DNA of 50,488 bases from Fragilaria crotonensis (taxonomy: Eukaryota > Bacillariophyta > Fragilariophyceae > Fragilariales > Fragilariaceae): the NCBI GenBank assembly GCA_022925895.1, contig JAKSYS010000465.1:1-50488 (forward strand), written 5' to 3'. The notes below the pieces were generated by a model, which saw only the letters and a list, made by a program, of their open reading frames with translations, made no database searches and was not told the origin of the DNA. The translations under genes were made by a program, and so were the position numbers. Positions within the stretch are counted from its first letter, which is position 1; each line of letters begins with the position of its first letter. Positions 32,461-42,939 of this stretch are shown here, piece after piece.

Positions 32461-32925
32461 ATTGCGAATGAGTGAAATAGCTCATGATGAGCCTCGCGAC
32501 GACCGTACGAATGATGATAATGTTCCTCTCTTTATTGAGACATTGCCCTTATCGGGGCTACCAAGAATGGCCGCGTCGTCGAAGTGGTTCGTGCTTTATG
32601 GAAACATATGAAACAGTGGATGTGAACATCTATCGCGAATGATACTGTAGTTTGCAGGACAGTGCTCACCAGCGCTTCCAAGAATGGCCATGTCAAGGAT
32701 ATGGTTCGTGCCATCTTGAATAACGAGAGGGGACGGATGTGAATATTTAGAATAATGATGGCGACACAACCCTTACCGGGGCTCGCCACAATAATAATGA
32801 TACACTGTAGCTCGTCTCTTGCAGGAGCACACATGAGCATGAAACATAATAAGAAGCGTCTCAAGTTGGAAGAGGGGAATCGCCGAAAGGATGATGAACG
32901 CATGAACTTTGACGTGAGAGCCTAG
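32175..32925 (+). pseudogene. Ankyrin gene remnant
   Basis: TALICASWKGYLEALRALL and TALLGASLRGYSEVIR are intact repeats (to 32456), followed in other frames by GATKNGRVVEVVRALW and TSASKNGHVKDMVRAIL. A linker remnant RLKLEEGNRRKDDERM ends at 32925. The kinase is missing. It ends in the shared 3' flank motif gagagcctagaagagccctt. The upstream flank (32060-32170) matches that of the 45-kb gene, not that of C/D/E. Confidence 0.65.
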
Positions 32926-33117
32926 AAGAGCCCTTCGATATGTTCATGTTCTGCATGTATTGTTGGTTGCAGCGCGATGATGACAACAACATGATCCGCA
33001 GGCCCTACTACCGGTAGTATTAATTTACCAACACAAAGCACCGACTACATACTCGAATTGCAAATCTTCATGGATGAAATGACTGATTTGCCCAATTTCG
33101 CTCCCCAGGACACATCC

Positions 33118-33480
33118 TCATGAGTGACTACCGTCGTCTAAGTACCACGTCGTCCTACAGAAATCAAACTGCGCACCAACGTCGTCGTGGCTCGGTCGCA
33201 ATCGTTGGTTGTTAATTATCGTATTACGCTGTGGCACGTCGTGTTTACAAGTCATATCTGTGCTCCGTTGACTTTTTGCCATTTCCTCATCCCAGCCTTT
33301 GGAAACAATGACATTGTAACGCACCAACAGTGCTATTTGGTGTTGAAGAAAAGGGGTGCCAGTCCGAGCTGATTGTTGTCAGTGTCACACAATGGCAAAT
33401 GTGTATGTATTCGATCGGCTAAACGTTGACAGCCCCGTTCCTCCTAGTGGAACCTAAAGAACTTCAGTTGACTGTTTGCT
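33118..33480 (-). pseudogene. Family 2 gene, 5' fragment
   Basis: Minus-strand VRYNVIVSKGWDEE and STDMTCKHDVPQRNTIIN match copy 1 at 12580-12720 almost base for base (33187-33272 against 12570-12655). The rest of the gene is missing. It lies head-to-head with ankyrin-kinase copy D, about 450 bp apart, as copy 1 does with copy C once the retroelement insertion is discounted. Confidence 0.55.
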
Positions 33481-33744
33481 GTTATGGAGTTCTCCTTTAG
33501 AACACTGTCTCCATCGCCGTCGCCGTCGTCGTCAATCTCATGGTCATTACAGGTATCATACACATCGGTTTAGTTGTCAGTTCAGCGGCGTGCATACACG
33601 CAGATACTGCATTCGTACATGTATATACTCATACTCATGTGACAGACGGTAGGACGAGTATGTGCATGTACTGTTGTAGCCTTGTTGCATGTTGCATGCG
33701 CTTCCATACATAAAAAGAAACAAATACGGTTAATCGTGAAATGT

Positions 33745-33939
33745 GATGAGAAAAATTCGCATCTCGTGGTCTTGTGAATCTGTGAAGACTTCTTCCCATC
33801 AGCCGAAATCTCTCAAACGCGTGCATTTCTCTCATGGCCATTTGTGCCGCCATTTGCCACTTTTTGCAGGCCATCATTGCAGCTCAAACACAGCACATTT
33901 GCAAGAATTAGAGAAGCTGCCTACCGGTAGTACTCCACT
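33745..33939 (+). promoter_or_regulatory. Conserved 5' flank of copy D
   Basis: Near-identical to the flanks of C (14704-14864) and E (38854-39013): tggtcttgtgaatctgtgaa, aaatctctcaaacgcgtgca, tttctctcatggccatt and gcagctcaaacacagcacat. It carries CTACCGGTAG at 33921-33930, ten bases before the ATG. Confidence 0.6.
33921..33937 (+). repeat. 17-bp direct repeat before copy D (ctaccggtagtactcca)
   Basis: Identical to 37003-37019, so the two copies bracket the whole reading frame of copy D. Copy C has the first 16 bases at the same place before its ATG (14846-14861) but no downstream copy. Confidence 0.9.
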
Positions 33940-36900
33940 ATGACTCTTGATGAAGAATTGATTGAAAATGCCAGAGATGGAAATCTCGACAAGGTTCGTG
34001 ACCTTTTGCGAAGAGGGGCAAACGTGAATGCCAAAACTGAATATGGTTACACAGCTCTCATCTGGGCAAGCTATTATGGCCATTTGGAAGTGGTTTGTGC
34101 TTTATTGAATCATGATGGAGTGGATGTGAATATCCAGAATTGTATTGGCGAAACAGCTCTCATATGTGCAAGCTATAGGGGCCATTTGGAAGTGGTTTGT
34201 CCTTTATTAATGCACAACGGAGTGGATGTGAATATCCAGAATAATAATGGCAACACAGCTCTCATCTATGCAAGCGATAAGGGTCATTCGGAAGTGGTTC
34301 GTGCTTTATTGAAGGACGATGACGTCGATGTGAATATCAAGAGTAATAGTGGCAAAACAGCTCTCATCCAGGCAATCAATCGGGGGCCATGTGGAAGTGG
34401 TTCGTGCTTTATTGAATCACGCAGGGGTGGATGTGAATTTCAAGAATGATGATGGCAAAACAGCTCTCATCCGTGCAAGCAAATTTGGCCATTTGGAATT
34501 GGTTCGTTCTTTATTGAATCACAATGGAGTGGATGTGAATATCAAGAATGAAAATGGTGAAACAGCTCTTGACGTTGCTCGCGAATGGAACAGAGATGAT
34601 GTTGCACGTCTCTTGGAGGAACACATGGATCGTGAGAAGCTTCGCAAGGAGAAAGAGCGAAACCCCCACAAGAAACCTGAAGCTGAAACGACAGCATCAG
34701 AAGAGAAGCGCCCTTCCAGCACTGCTGTGGCGATGGAGAAGGACCATGAGCTGCTTCTTCACGTCATGAATACACCATCCGCTGATCCTGCGGAACTGTC
34801 CTTGGAGTACATCGAACGATGCATCATGAAGGACTCTGACGGCAAACCGATCATACTTGGATCGGGTGGCTATGGTGATGTTTTCTTGGCGGAAGACAGT
34901 CGTCTGCCAAAGAAATTCGCAGTGAAAAAGATTAATCCTACTAAACATGACAAGGATACCATCGAGGACATACGCAAAAGCTTTCAGACGGAACTGTCGG
35001 TAAGTTTTGTATTGAGTGTTTCCTTGACACGGCAGCGTCAATCATATCTTTTCACGAAAACGGACACCTTCTCACTGCGCATTTCGTTTAATATAAAACA
35101 GACTTTAAAGCGATTCAGGCATCCCAACATTATTGTCTTGTATGGCTACAGTTTAAATGCCAACCGTGCACAGCAGTGCTTGGTGTATGAATACGCCGCA
35201 AATGGCTCGCTCGCTGGCTTCTTCACTGACGACGGCAACAGAGCCCGCCTTTCTGCTGATACTCGATTGTCCATCATGTTCGAACTGACGAGAGCGGTTC
35301 ACTTCTTACACACTGGTGGGTGCAAGGTGAAAGGCAAGGGTTGGAAAGTGTTTCATCGCGATATCAAGAGCGCCAACATTTGTTTGGCGGACGATTTCAC
35401 CCCCCGGCTGATTGATTGTGGACTGGCCAAATTTGTACGTGACGACAACTACATTGGTATTCCGGGGGCTGTCACCCTGAAGAGCACAAATGGAGACGGC
35501 ACATTCGGAACGGCTGGATACATGTGTCCTGAATACGTCAGGAAAAAGGCTGAGGGCACTCCATGTCCTTACATCGCCGCCTATGACGTGTTTTCTCTTG
35601 GCGTCGTCTTGGTTGAGCTTATTTTGGGATGCTTGAACGGAAGGCAGTCAACTAGAACTAGAAATGGAATGCAATTTGTGAATGCGTTTCGTCAATATGT
35701 CAAGGACGAGCGTGATCTGCTGATTGTCGATGGATGTGAAAAGCTCAAGCGTGACGCAGATCCAACCATCATCTGGCGTGCAAGGTCTCTTGAACTAGTT
35801 TGCAAGGCTGCTATTCAGTGCATGGCTCCTTTCTCTGACCAGAGGTTGAGCACCGATGATCTGCTCAATGAGCTCAGAGAGGCAATCGGTTTGAAAAGAG
35901 ATACAAGCGTACGGCCTCCTGGGGCTGTGCGTTCAGTAGAAAGTGGCCCATTATGTCTTACTTGCAACGATTATTGTGCGGATTTAAAGTGCAGCGAGGG
36001 GCACGCACTGTGTACAAGCTGTGTAGAGGAAAATCTGTTGCAACATCTCTCTGACAGGGGCCAACTTTTGTGCCTGATCAACGGGTGCTCAAGCCAACCA
36101 TTCAAAGACAAGGATCTTGTCAAGTACATTTCTTTCGAAATATACAATCGAATGATTGAACAACGAGCTGAGAGAAAGGTGTGGGACCAATGGAAATCGC
36201 AGTTAGCTGGTTTCCAATCCCAGCTTTTTGGGCAAGTGGCTGGTCTGCAGTCCCAGCTTTCCGGGCTGAAATTCGATTTGGATGGCATCAAAGAGGACGT
36301 CAAAGTGGGATTCGACGAGAACAGAGCACAGTTGCAGAGGCTGGCGAAAGGATTAGACCGGTCATTGGCAGCGTTAGCGCTACTGTCAGCGAATCAGTTC
36401 ATGGATTGCCCGAAACTGGTTTTGATGAAACCCTTGGTTTTTGATGAGAAGTTCCTGAAAGATCCAATGGGGTGGAGCAAGGACAAAAGGCTGCAAAAAT
36501 ACAGCGTCGTCTTCATGTGTGCACACTCGGGTGTGCCAGGGCACGAACCCTTTGAGATCGAGGTGCCTCGAGGATGGATCGTGAAGGTTGCACCGTGGCT
36601 GAAAGTGTGTCTTTGGGTAATCAAAAAGGTTGTCGACGCTTATGGTGTTCCCCTCCCGATCGCTGAAATCTCAATTCTTGACCAATGCGAAAAAATGGCG
36701 GGGTTTCTTGATTCTGTGATTGACGAAGCAGCGGGTGCCGTCTTGGACAATTTTCAGGCTTTCCTTGAGAACGACACCACGCCAATCGAAGCACGCGGCG
36801 AAATGCAGGACCTGACAGGAGACGCATACAAGTTAATCGCAGAAAAGGCACAGAAAGAGAAGAGAAGGCATCTGTGGATGCCACCAAAGATGGCTCCAGT

Positions 36901-37000
36901 TTTGGACCAGAACGGAACTACCATTTGGGTGACGGGTGACTGTGCGAAGAAGCATTATGGAGTGCGTGTGAATCATGAGGATGACACCACTAGTACCTAG
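33940..37000 (+). CDS. Ankyrin-kinase-RING protein, copy D (best preserved)
   Basis: The ATG at 33940 directly follows the conserved flank. Seven 34-residue ankyrin repeats are present. One extra G in the run 34382-34386 shifts the frame in repeat five (AINR then GHVEVVRALL); the rest is open to 37000. In the second frame (from 34349): G-loop LGSGGYGDVF at residue 170, AVK lysine 193, HRD aspartate 338, DCG 356, CPE 393 (numbering includes 34 intron codons). The RING-like finger lies at 536-580 (CLTC, CSEGHALCTSC, CLINGC), a coiled coil at about 595-680, and the CTD at about 685-875 with CAHSGVPGHEPFEI and WIVKVAPWLK. Kinase catalytic residues are all present, so activity is plausible. Probably cytosolic; no signal peptide or membrane segment. 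Confidence 0.85.
35000..35101 (+). other. Phase-0 intron of copy D, 102 nt, free of stops
   Basis: gtaagt...aaaacag at the family position. Like copy A it is 34 open codons, so retained and spliced transcripts would both be translatable. Confidence 0.75.
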
Positions 37001-37002
37001 TA

Positions 37003-37019
37003 CTACCGGTAGTACTCCA
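37003..37019 (+). repeat. 17-bp direct repeat after copy D
   Basis: ctaccggtagtactcca begins two bases after the TAG of copy D and is identical to 33921-33937. Confidence 0.9.
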
Positions 37020-37259
37020 GTTGTATGCCCATGATATTTGCCTGAGAATAGCCTGGCGCCCTAATGTATGCATGTTATAATGATAAAGTTATTCATTTCG
37101 ATTCAGGTGTACACACAAATACAAAAGGAGTGTAAAGGTTTCAAGTCGACGCTCATTGCCAAGTGTGAGCTTAAGAAAAGTATTCAGTTTACATTTAACA
37201 TAACAGTGGCGCAAACGACTGAGACAGTGTCAATGCCTTCAACAAGTTCGACCAGGAAG

Positions 37260-37910
37260 GACGATGCCTACAAGATACGTCGGCTACGTGAGTGCACGCT
37301 CCATATTTGACGGATCGTGACGAATATGGATTGGTGCTTCAGCTTGTACTTGGCCTCGACACAGTAGAGGTCCTCCTGAAGAAAGCGATTGGCTGCCGCT
37401 ATCTCCTGCGATGATGCAATGAGATAATCACGAATGGTGTGGACGGTCCTTCAGTCCTTGGCTTGTCGATGGGCATCCCTTCAGCAAAACAGCACGAGGA
37501 AATGATCAGTTTTGCACGATTTCTGAAGATGATGTGATGAGAAAGTCATGAATGGCGTTGGGAATCCTTCGGGTATCTCTTCTGCTAAACAGCACACACG
37601 CACAGCGTGACAACGCTACAGTGTCATGTGTCGTCCGCTGCAGCACTCATATATCGAGAATGACACCGATCCATGCCGCTTCATGAGATCCAAGACACGG
37701 ATTCTCGAGTACGCTGTCCTCAGCGCTCCAAGCTCCAACAGGACATTGTCAGCGGTGGGACGCTACTCTTGTAGAGTGGTAGCAGATCACCTTCCAAACG
37801 ACACCGGCAATTTTGTTTGTTCGCCGTGTGTTGCGTTTGCTTGTGTTCTTGATGGCATGGATGTCTCACAATCTTATAACCCACGGGTTTTGTCAGATGC
37901 TATCTGACAA
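37260..37910 (+). pseudogene. Family 4 remnant downstream of copy D
   Basis: Fragments in several frames: YLTDRDEYGLVLQLVLGL, SVLGLSMGIPSAKQ, and NDTDPCRFMRSKTRILEY (37626 onward), parallel to the copies at 11.2 and 47 kb. Stops between them make it a remnant or an intron-rich gene. Upstream flank gaatagcct...gccctaa...tatgcatg matches that after copy B. Confidence 0.4.
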
Positions 37911-38849
37911 CCTACCCAGTGATGGGAACATCCAGTACCCTACTTGATTTCTACGTGTACTCGAGTACTATGTATAGGAGTTGTTTCCGATTTCGTCGTG
38001 TCACAAATTTCACAAAACCACCATCATCGATGAGCACAAAGCATTCATCTTTGAATCAGAGGCCTTGTCTCAACGTGGTCAAATCGGCCTTTTAAACCTT
38101 TATGGATATGATTGGAACAGGTGCATCAAGCACTGAAGTCTGGATGCAATATAGGAATGAGTTCTTTATTGTGATCATGCTGGTGTTGGATGGTTATTCC
38201 AACCGTGAACCCAACTGCAGCAACAAATCTGTGCAAGGCCTGGTGCAGAGCAATTATGATGATGCTATTTCCAACACCTTCTTTGCCATAAAATCCATTT
38301 TCTTGAGCACGAATGATAGTAGATTGTAACACATTTTTATTCTGATGTGTCATCCTCTACTAGTACACTAGACTAGTACTAATCGGAAAAGATTATACAT
38401 CATGTGCTGCCGTATGGCTTAAGATGATGCAGGATCCATGTTTTCCTTTAAATTAAAAGGAGCGTTATTTAATTACTTCCTCTATTCAACAATGAAGCAG
38501 TTCATGAATGCCTTGAGTTGCATCGCATCGGGATATCCATGAACCCACTAAACACCTGCTACTGTATGATACTCAGAATTGTACTGGTACAATTTGTACT
38601 GTATTTCACCCCACGACCCACGACATACTGTACGACATACACCCTGCTGGTCTAGCAGACGTCGGTGGTGTCAGATTTAATCTGACACACCGGAAAAGAT
38701 CATAGATCCTCATATATCATTCAACATCCCGGTATAATTTCTACGTATTGTCAGAACGGGGATCACGTTGATCCCCGGGTTTCGTCAGATTTCATCTGAC
38801 AGCCGTCTGACAGACCGCGAGAAAACCCTGCACGCAATCTGACAAAACC
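37886..38849. mobile_element. Inverted-repeat element upstream of copy E
   Basis: The ends are ggttttgtcagat (37886-37898) and its exact complement (38837-38849). Inside and at the left end are three copies of a palindrome: TGTCAGAT-GCT-ATCTGACA (37891-37909), TGTCAGAT-TTA-ATCTGACA (38669-38687) and a GTCAGAT-TTC-ATCTGAC version (38784-38800). A 75-aa open frame (38102-38329) has no recognised motif. No target duplication is visible, so the classification is uncertain. It abuts the conserved flank of copy E. Confidence 0.5.
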
Positions 38850-38853
38850 TGGG

Positions 38854-39013
38854 GATCTCGTGGTCTTGTGAATCTGTGAAGAAGTCATCCCACCTGAAAT
38901 CTCTCAAACGCGTGCATTTCTCTCATGGCCATTAGTGCCGCCATTTGGCACTTTTTGCAGACCAGCATTGCAGCTCAAACACAGCACATCCATAACAGCT
39001 ACAGAAGCTGATT
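38854..39013 (+). promoter_or_regulatory. Conserved 5' flank of copy E
   Basis: Matches the C and D flanks from gatctcgtggtcttgtgaat through aaacacagcacat, but the last 25 bp differ and the CTACCGGTAG motif is absent. Confidence 0.55.
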
Positions 39014-42000
39014 ATGAGTGTCTTTGGCATTGCTATATCCATTAATTCAGAATTGATTCAGAATGCTAAAGTGGGGAATCTCGAGAAGGTTCGTGACCTC
39101 TTGCGAAGAGGGGCAAACGTGAATGCCAAACATTGGTTGTTTGGCAATACAGCTCTCATCTTGGCAAGCTGGAAGTGCCATTTGGAAGTGGTTCGCACTT
39201 TATTGAATCATCGTGGAGTGGATGTCAATATCAAGGACAATGATGGCTACACTGCTCTCATCTTGGCAAGCGGGAATGGCCATTTGGAAGTGGTTCGTGC
39301 TTTATTGAATCATGATGGAGTGGATGTGAATATCAAGGATAATGATGGCGACGCAGCTCTCACCTTGGCAAGCGGGAATGTCCATTTGGAAGTGGTTCGT
39401 GCTTTATTAATGCACAACGGAGTGGATGTGAATATCAAGGATGATCTTGGCCGCACAGCTCTCATCCGGGCAAGCTATATGGATCATTTGGAAGTGGTTC
39501 GTGCATTATTGAATCACGATGGAGTTGATGTGAATATCAAGAGTAATAATGGCGATACAGCTCTCATCTGTGCAAGCTGGAAAGGCCATTTGGAAGTGGT
39601 TCGTGCATTATTGAATCACAATGGAGTGGATGTGAATATCAAGAATGAAAATGGTGAAACAGCTCTTCATATCGCTTGCAAGAAGAACAATGATGATGTC
39701 GCACGTCTCTTGGAGGAACACATGGAACGTGAGCGTCGTGTGGAGGAAGAGCGGAAGCGTCGAGAGGAGGAAGCGCAGGCGCGTCTCAAGGAGGCTGAAC
39801 GTTTAAATGCGTTGGCACAAGAATTTGTAAAGCGTCGTGAGGAGGAAGAGCGGAAGCGTCTCAAGGAGGAGGCTGAACGTTTACACATGCATTCGAAAAA
39901 GAATTTGTAAAGCGTCGTGAGGAGGAAGAACTGCAGCGTCGCGAGGCGGAAGAAAAGAAGCGTCGTGAGGATGCTGTACGTATTCAAGCTTTGGAAGAGG
40001 AACTTGAAAAACGTCGCAAGGAGGAAGTGCAGAAGCTCCGCGAACAGGAAGAACTGCAGCGTCGTGAGGCGGAAGAAAAGAAGCGTCGCGAGGCGGAAGA
40101 ACAGAAGCTGCGCGAGGTAGAAGAACAGAAGCGGCGGGACGACGACGAGTGGAAACGTCGTAAGCATTCAGTGACGCCCGGTGACCCCACTCGTCCAAAC
40201 GACGATGTGAAAGTCCTTACATCGATGATTCCACGATTGAACGGGATCGAAGCAAGCTGTTCAATGTGATGAGTAGCACCTCCAAGGATCATGATCCTGT
40301 TGAACTCTCTCATCAGTACATTGAACATTGCATCACCAAACGCACACTTGGATCAGGTGCCTTTGGCGATGTTTTTTTGGCCGAGGATAGTCATCTCCCC
40401 AAAAAGTTTGCAGTCAAAAAGGTCAAACTTGCTCAATGTGATCAAGATACAATTAACGAAATTCGGAAAAGCTTCCAGCGGGAACTTTCGGTAAGTTCTG
40501 AACTGTGCTCTCAAAACATTGGCGTATGGTAGAACGACCCTCCCTATATTCTGGATTTCTTACATTACAGCATGTGTACAAATCTTCCGCAGACACTCAA
40601 GAGATTTCATCATCCCAACATCATTGTCTTGTACGGCTACAATTTAAATGCCAGTCTTAATGATCAGTTTTTGGTGTATGAATATGCCGCCAACGGCTCC
40701 CTCGATGGCTTTTTGAGAGATGACGGCAATCGAGCCCGCCTCACGGCAGACATACGGCTGTCAATCATGTTCGAAGTGGCGAGAGCAGTCAACTTCTTGC
40801 ACTCTGGTGGTTGCGAGGGTTGGAAAGTGTTTCATCGCGATATCAAGAGTGCGAACATTTGTCTGGCGGAAGATTTTACAGCCCGGCTCATTGACTGTGG
40901 GCTTGCCAAGTTTGTTCCTGACGAGAACCTCAACATCGTTCCAGGGTCTGTCATACCATCTGTAAGGAGTACAACTGGCGGCCCTGCATTTGGAACCCCT
41001 GGGTATATGTGCCCAGAGTATGTCAAGAAGAAGGGTATGGGGAAGTCGTGTCCCTATATTGCCGCCTTTGATGTGTATTCTATTGGCATTGTCATGGTTG
41101 AATTAATTTTAGGGTGCTTGATTAATGGGCAGTCGACAAGGAATGGAACGCAATTCGACGATGTCTTTGAGAAGTATGTTAAGGATGAGGATGATGAGCT
41201 CATTGTCGATGGGTGGAAGATACTTGAACAAGATGCAGACCCCTCCATCATCTGGGATCCAAGGTCTTTTCGATTAGTTTGCAAAACTGCTATACGGTGT
41301 ATTACCCCTTCCTCCAAAACAAGGTTGAGCACCAGCAAGCTCCTTGATGAGCTTCGCACGGCCATCACAGAAACACCAAACCCCGAGACTAACAGCGCAG
41401 GAGAGAACCGCCCATTCTGTATTATTTGCAACCAATACCGTACGGATATGGCGTGTAGCGAAGGACATCCTTTATGCTCAGGTTGCATCGGGAACGCGCT
41501 CGGGCATAGCAACGGATACCACGTATCGTGCCTGATCGACCGTTGCTCGAGCCAACCTTTCCAAGACGAAGATCTTTTTGGACGCGTATCTGTTGAGACG
41601 TACAATCGGTACATTGAGAAGAAAGTCGAACATGCCAAGTTAGACGAAATTCTCCACGGGATGAGAGCGGTCCGAGTTGGTGTTGAACGCAATAACCAAT
41701 TGCTGCAGGAGCAGCAGGAGATGCTTCAGAGGTTGGCAAGCGGATTAGAACGGTCATTGGCGGCATTGTCGTTGCTCGCTGCGAATCAGTTCAAGGAGTG
41801 CCCAAATCTCGTTTGGGTGACACCCATCTCGGTTGAGAAGCAAGACCTGGGAAATCCCAAGAAGTGGATCAGGAGCGCATTGAAGCAAAAATACAAGGTT
41901 GTCTTCATTTGCGCACACTCAGGTCAACCAGGTCACGAACCCTTTGAGATCGAGGTGCCAAAAGGATGGATAACAAAGATTGCACCTTGGCTGAAATTGT

Positions 42001-42353
42001 GCCTAATGGCACTGAAAGGGGTTGCCGGTTCGCAGGGACTTCCCTTCCCTATCCCTGATCTCTCATTTCTTGACCAATGCGGAAAAATGAAGACATTGCT
42101 CGAGTCTGTGATTGAAGAAGGTGCGAACGCTGTCTTGTCTCGTTGTGAGACTCTCCTCGAGAGTGGCACTATGACGATTGATACATATGGTCAGATGCAG
42201 ACACTAGCGGGAGATTCGTTCCAGCTTATTGCAGAGAAGGCACAGAAAGAGAAGCGATCGCAGTGGAAGCCACCTCAGATGGTTCCTGTCTGCGATCGGA
42301 ACGGGACGATAATGTGGGTGAAGGGCGAATTTCAGGATCGCTATCGAGTTTAG
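39014..42353 (+). CDS. Ankyrin-kinase-RING protein, copy E
   Basis: ATG 39014; seven ankyrin repeats (to about 39720), then a long charged coiled-coil linker (EEERKRREEE..., about 39725-40165), the largest of the family. Two 1-nt frame changes fall in the linker, near 39890 and between about 40205 and 40222. From 40266 the frame is open apart from the intron: LGSGAFGDVF, HRDIKSAN, DCGLAKF, GYMCPEY, a RING-like finger (CIIC...CSEGHPLCSGC...CLIDRC), a coiled coil, and the CTD with CAHSGQPGHEPFEI and WITKIAPWLK, ending DRYRV. A second start at 40266 could give a kinase-RING-CTD protein without ankyrins. The kinase and CTD are undamaged, which suggests selection or very recent breaks. Confidence 0.85.
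39724..40165 (+). repeat. Expanded EER/KRR linker repeat in copy E
   Basis: Degenerate 24-bp-class repeats (cgtcgtgaggaggaagaa, gcggaagaacagaag) encode about 145 residues of continuous charged helix. An internal repeat ending GAATTTGTAAAGCGTCGTGAGG occurs twice (near 39820 and 39900); the first frameshift lies in the second of these. Confidence 0.7.
40491..40592 (+). other. Phase-0 intron of copy E, 102 nt
   Basis: gtaagt...cttccgcag between ELS and TLKRFHHPN. The same length as in A and D but unrelated in its second half, and it contains an in-frame TAG (after GVW), so splicing is required. Confidence 0.8.
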
Positions 42354-42399
42354 GATTGTTTGTGTTCAATATATAGTAGTAATTGTGGTGTAATTAGGT

Positions 42400-42670
42400 A
42401 ATTATGATGTGTTCAAGTTTCCAAGTTGACAATCGAAGGAGAGACACTTCGTCTTCTGACTTCTGATCACCAAGCTCCTCGTCCGCCTTACATTGATGTC
42501 ATCGTCGACAAGGACAGCCTTAGTTGGAAACGAATGCTCGAGTACTTGTACTCTTACTCGCTCTAGAATGGATCGCAGTAGAGAACCAGCGGCGCCGTGG
42601 TCTAATTCAACGTGCTCCCGATGACAAATGTCGTGCCCTGACTTGATGCCAACGGAAGAATGCAAACTTT
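42400..42670 (+). pseudogene. Family 4-like remnant downstream of copy E
   Basis: An uninterrupted stretch LTIEGETLRLLTSDHQAPRP followed by VIVDKDSLSWKRMLEYL resembles the DTDPCR region of the other family 4 copies at DNA level (atcgtcgacaaggacagcc). A stop follows and the remainder is frame-shifted. Weak but positionally consistent. Confidence 0.3.
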
Positions 42671-42939
42671 CAATGACTATAATGTTTACTGGTAATGAAA
42701 ATGCAAATACAAATCGATTTGGTTTATTCGAATGCATCAGTTATGGCCATGTACTTGAGTATATTGATGCGACCCCAAGGTAGTGGGATTATTGTCCTAT
42801 TTTCATTTTACATCGAGAGCAACAGCGAATCTAGTAGGATTATTTCCAAGCCCTTGGAAATGCAACGTATTTCCGAGTTTTTTTACACCTACGATCGTTT
42901 ACACCAACAGGGGCTCGCTGCTGTATAGGTCTACTCCAT

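Noticed and set aside
35000-35101. The 102-nt intron as a relic of the 102-bp ankyrin unit
   Set aside because: Equal length only; the intron has no ankyrin-like sequence and copy C has 97 nt.
41054-41692. 212-codon minus-strand open frame
   Set aside because: Antisense to the kinase and RING of copy E; a shadow of the real gene.
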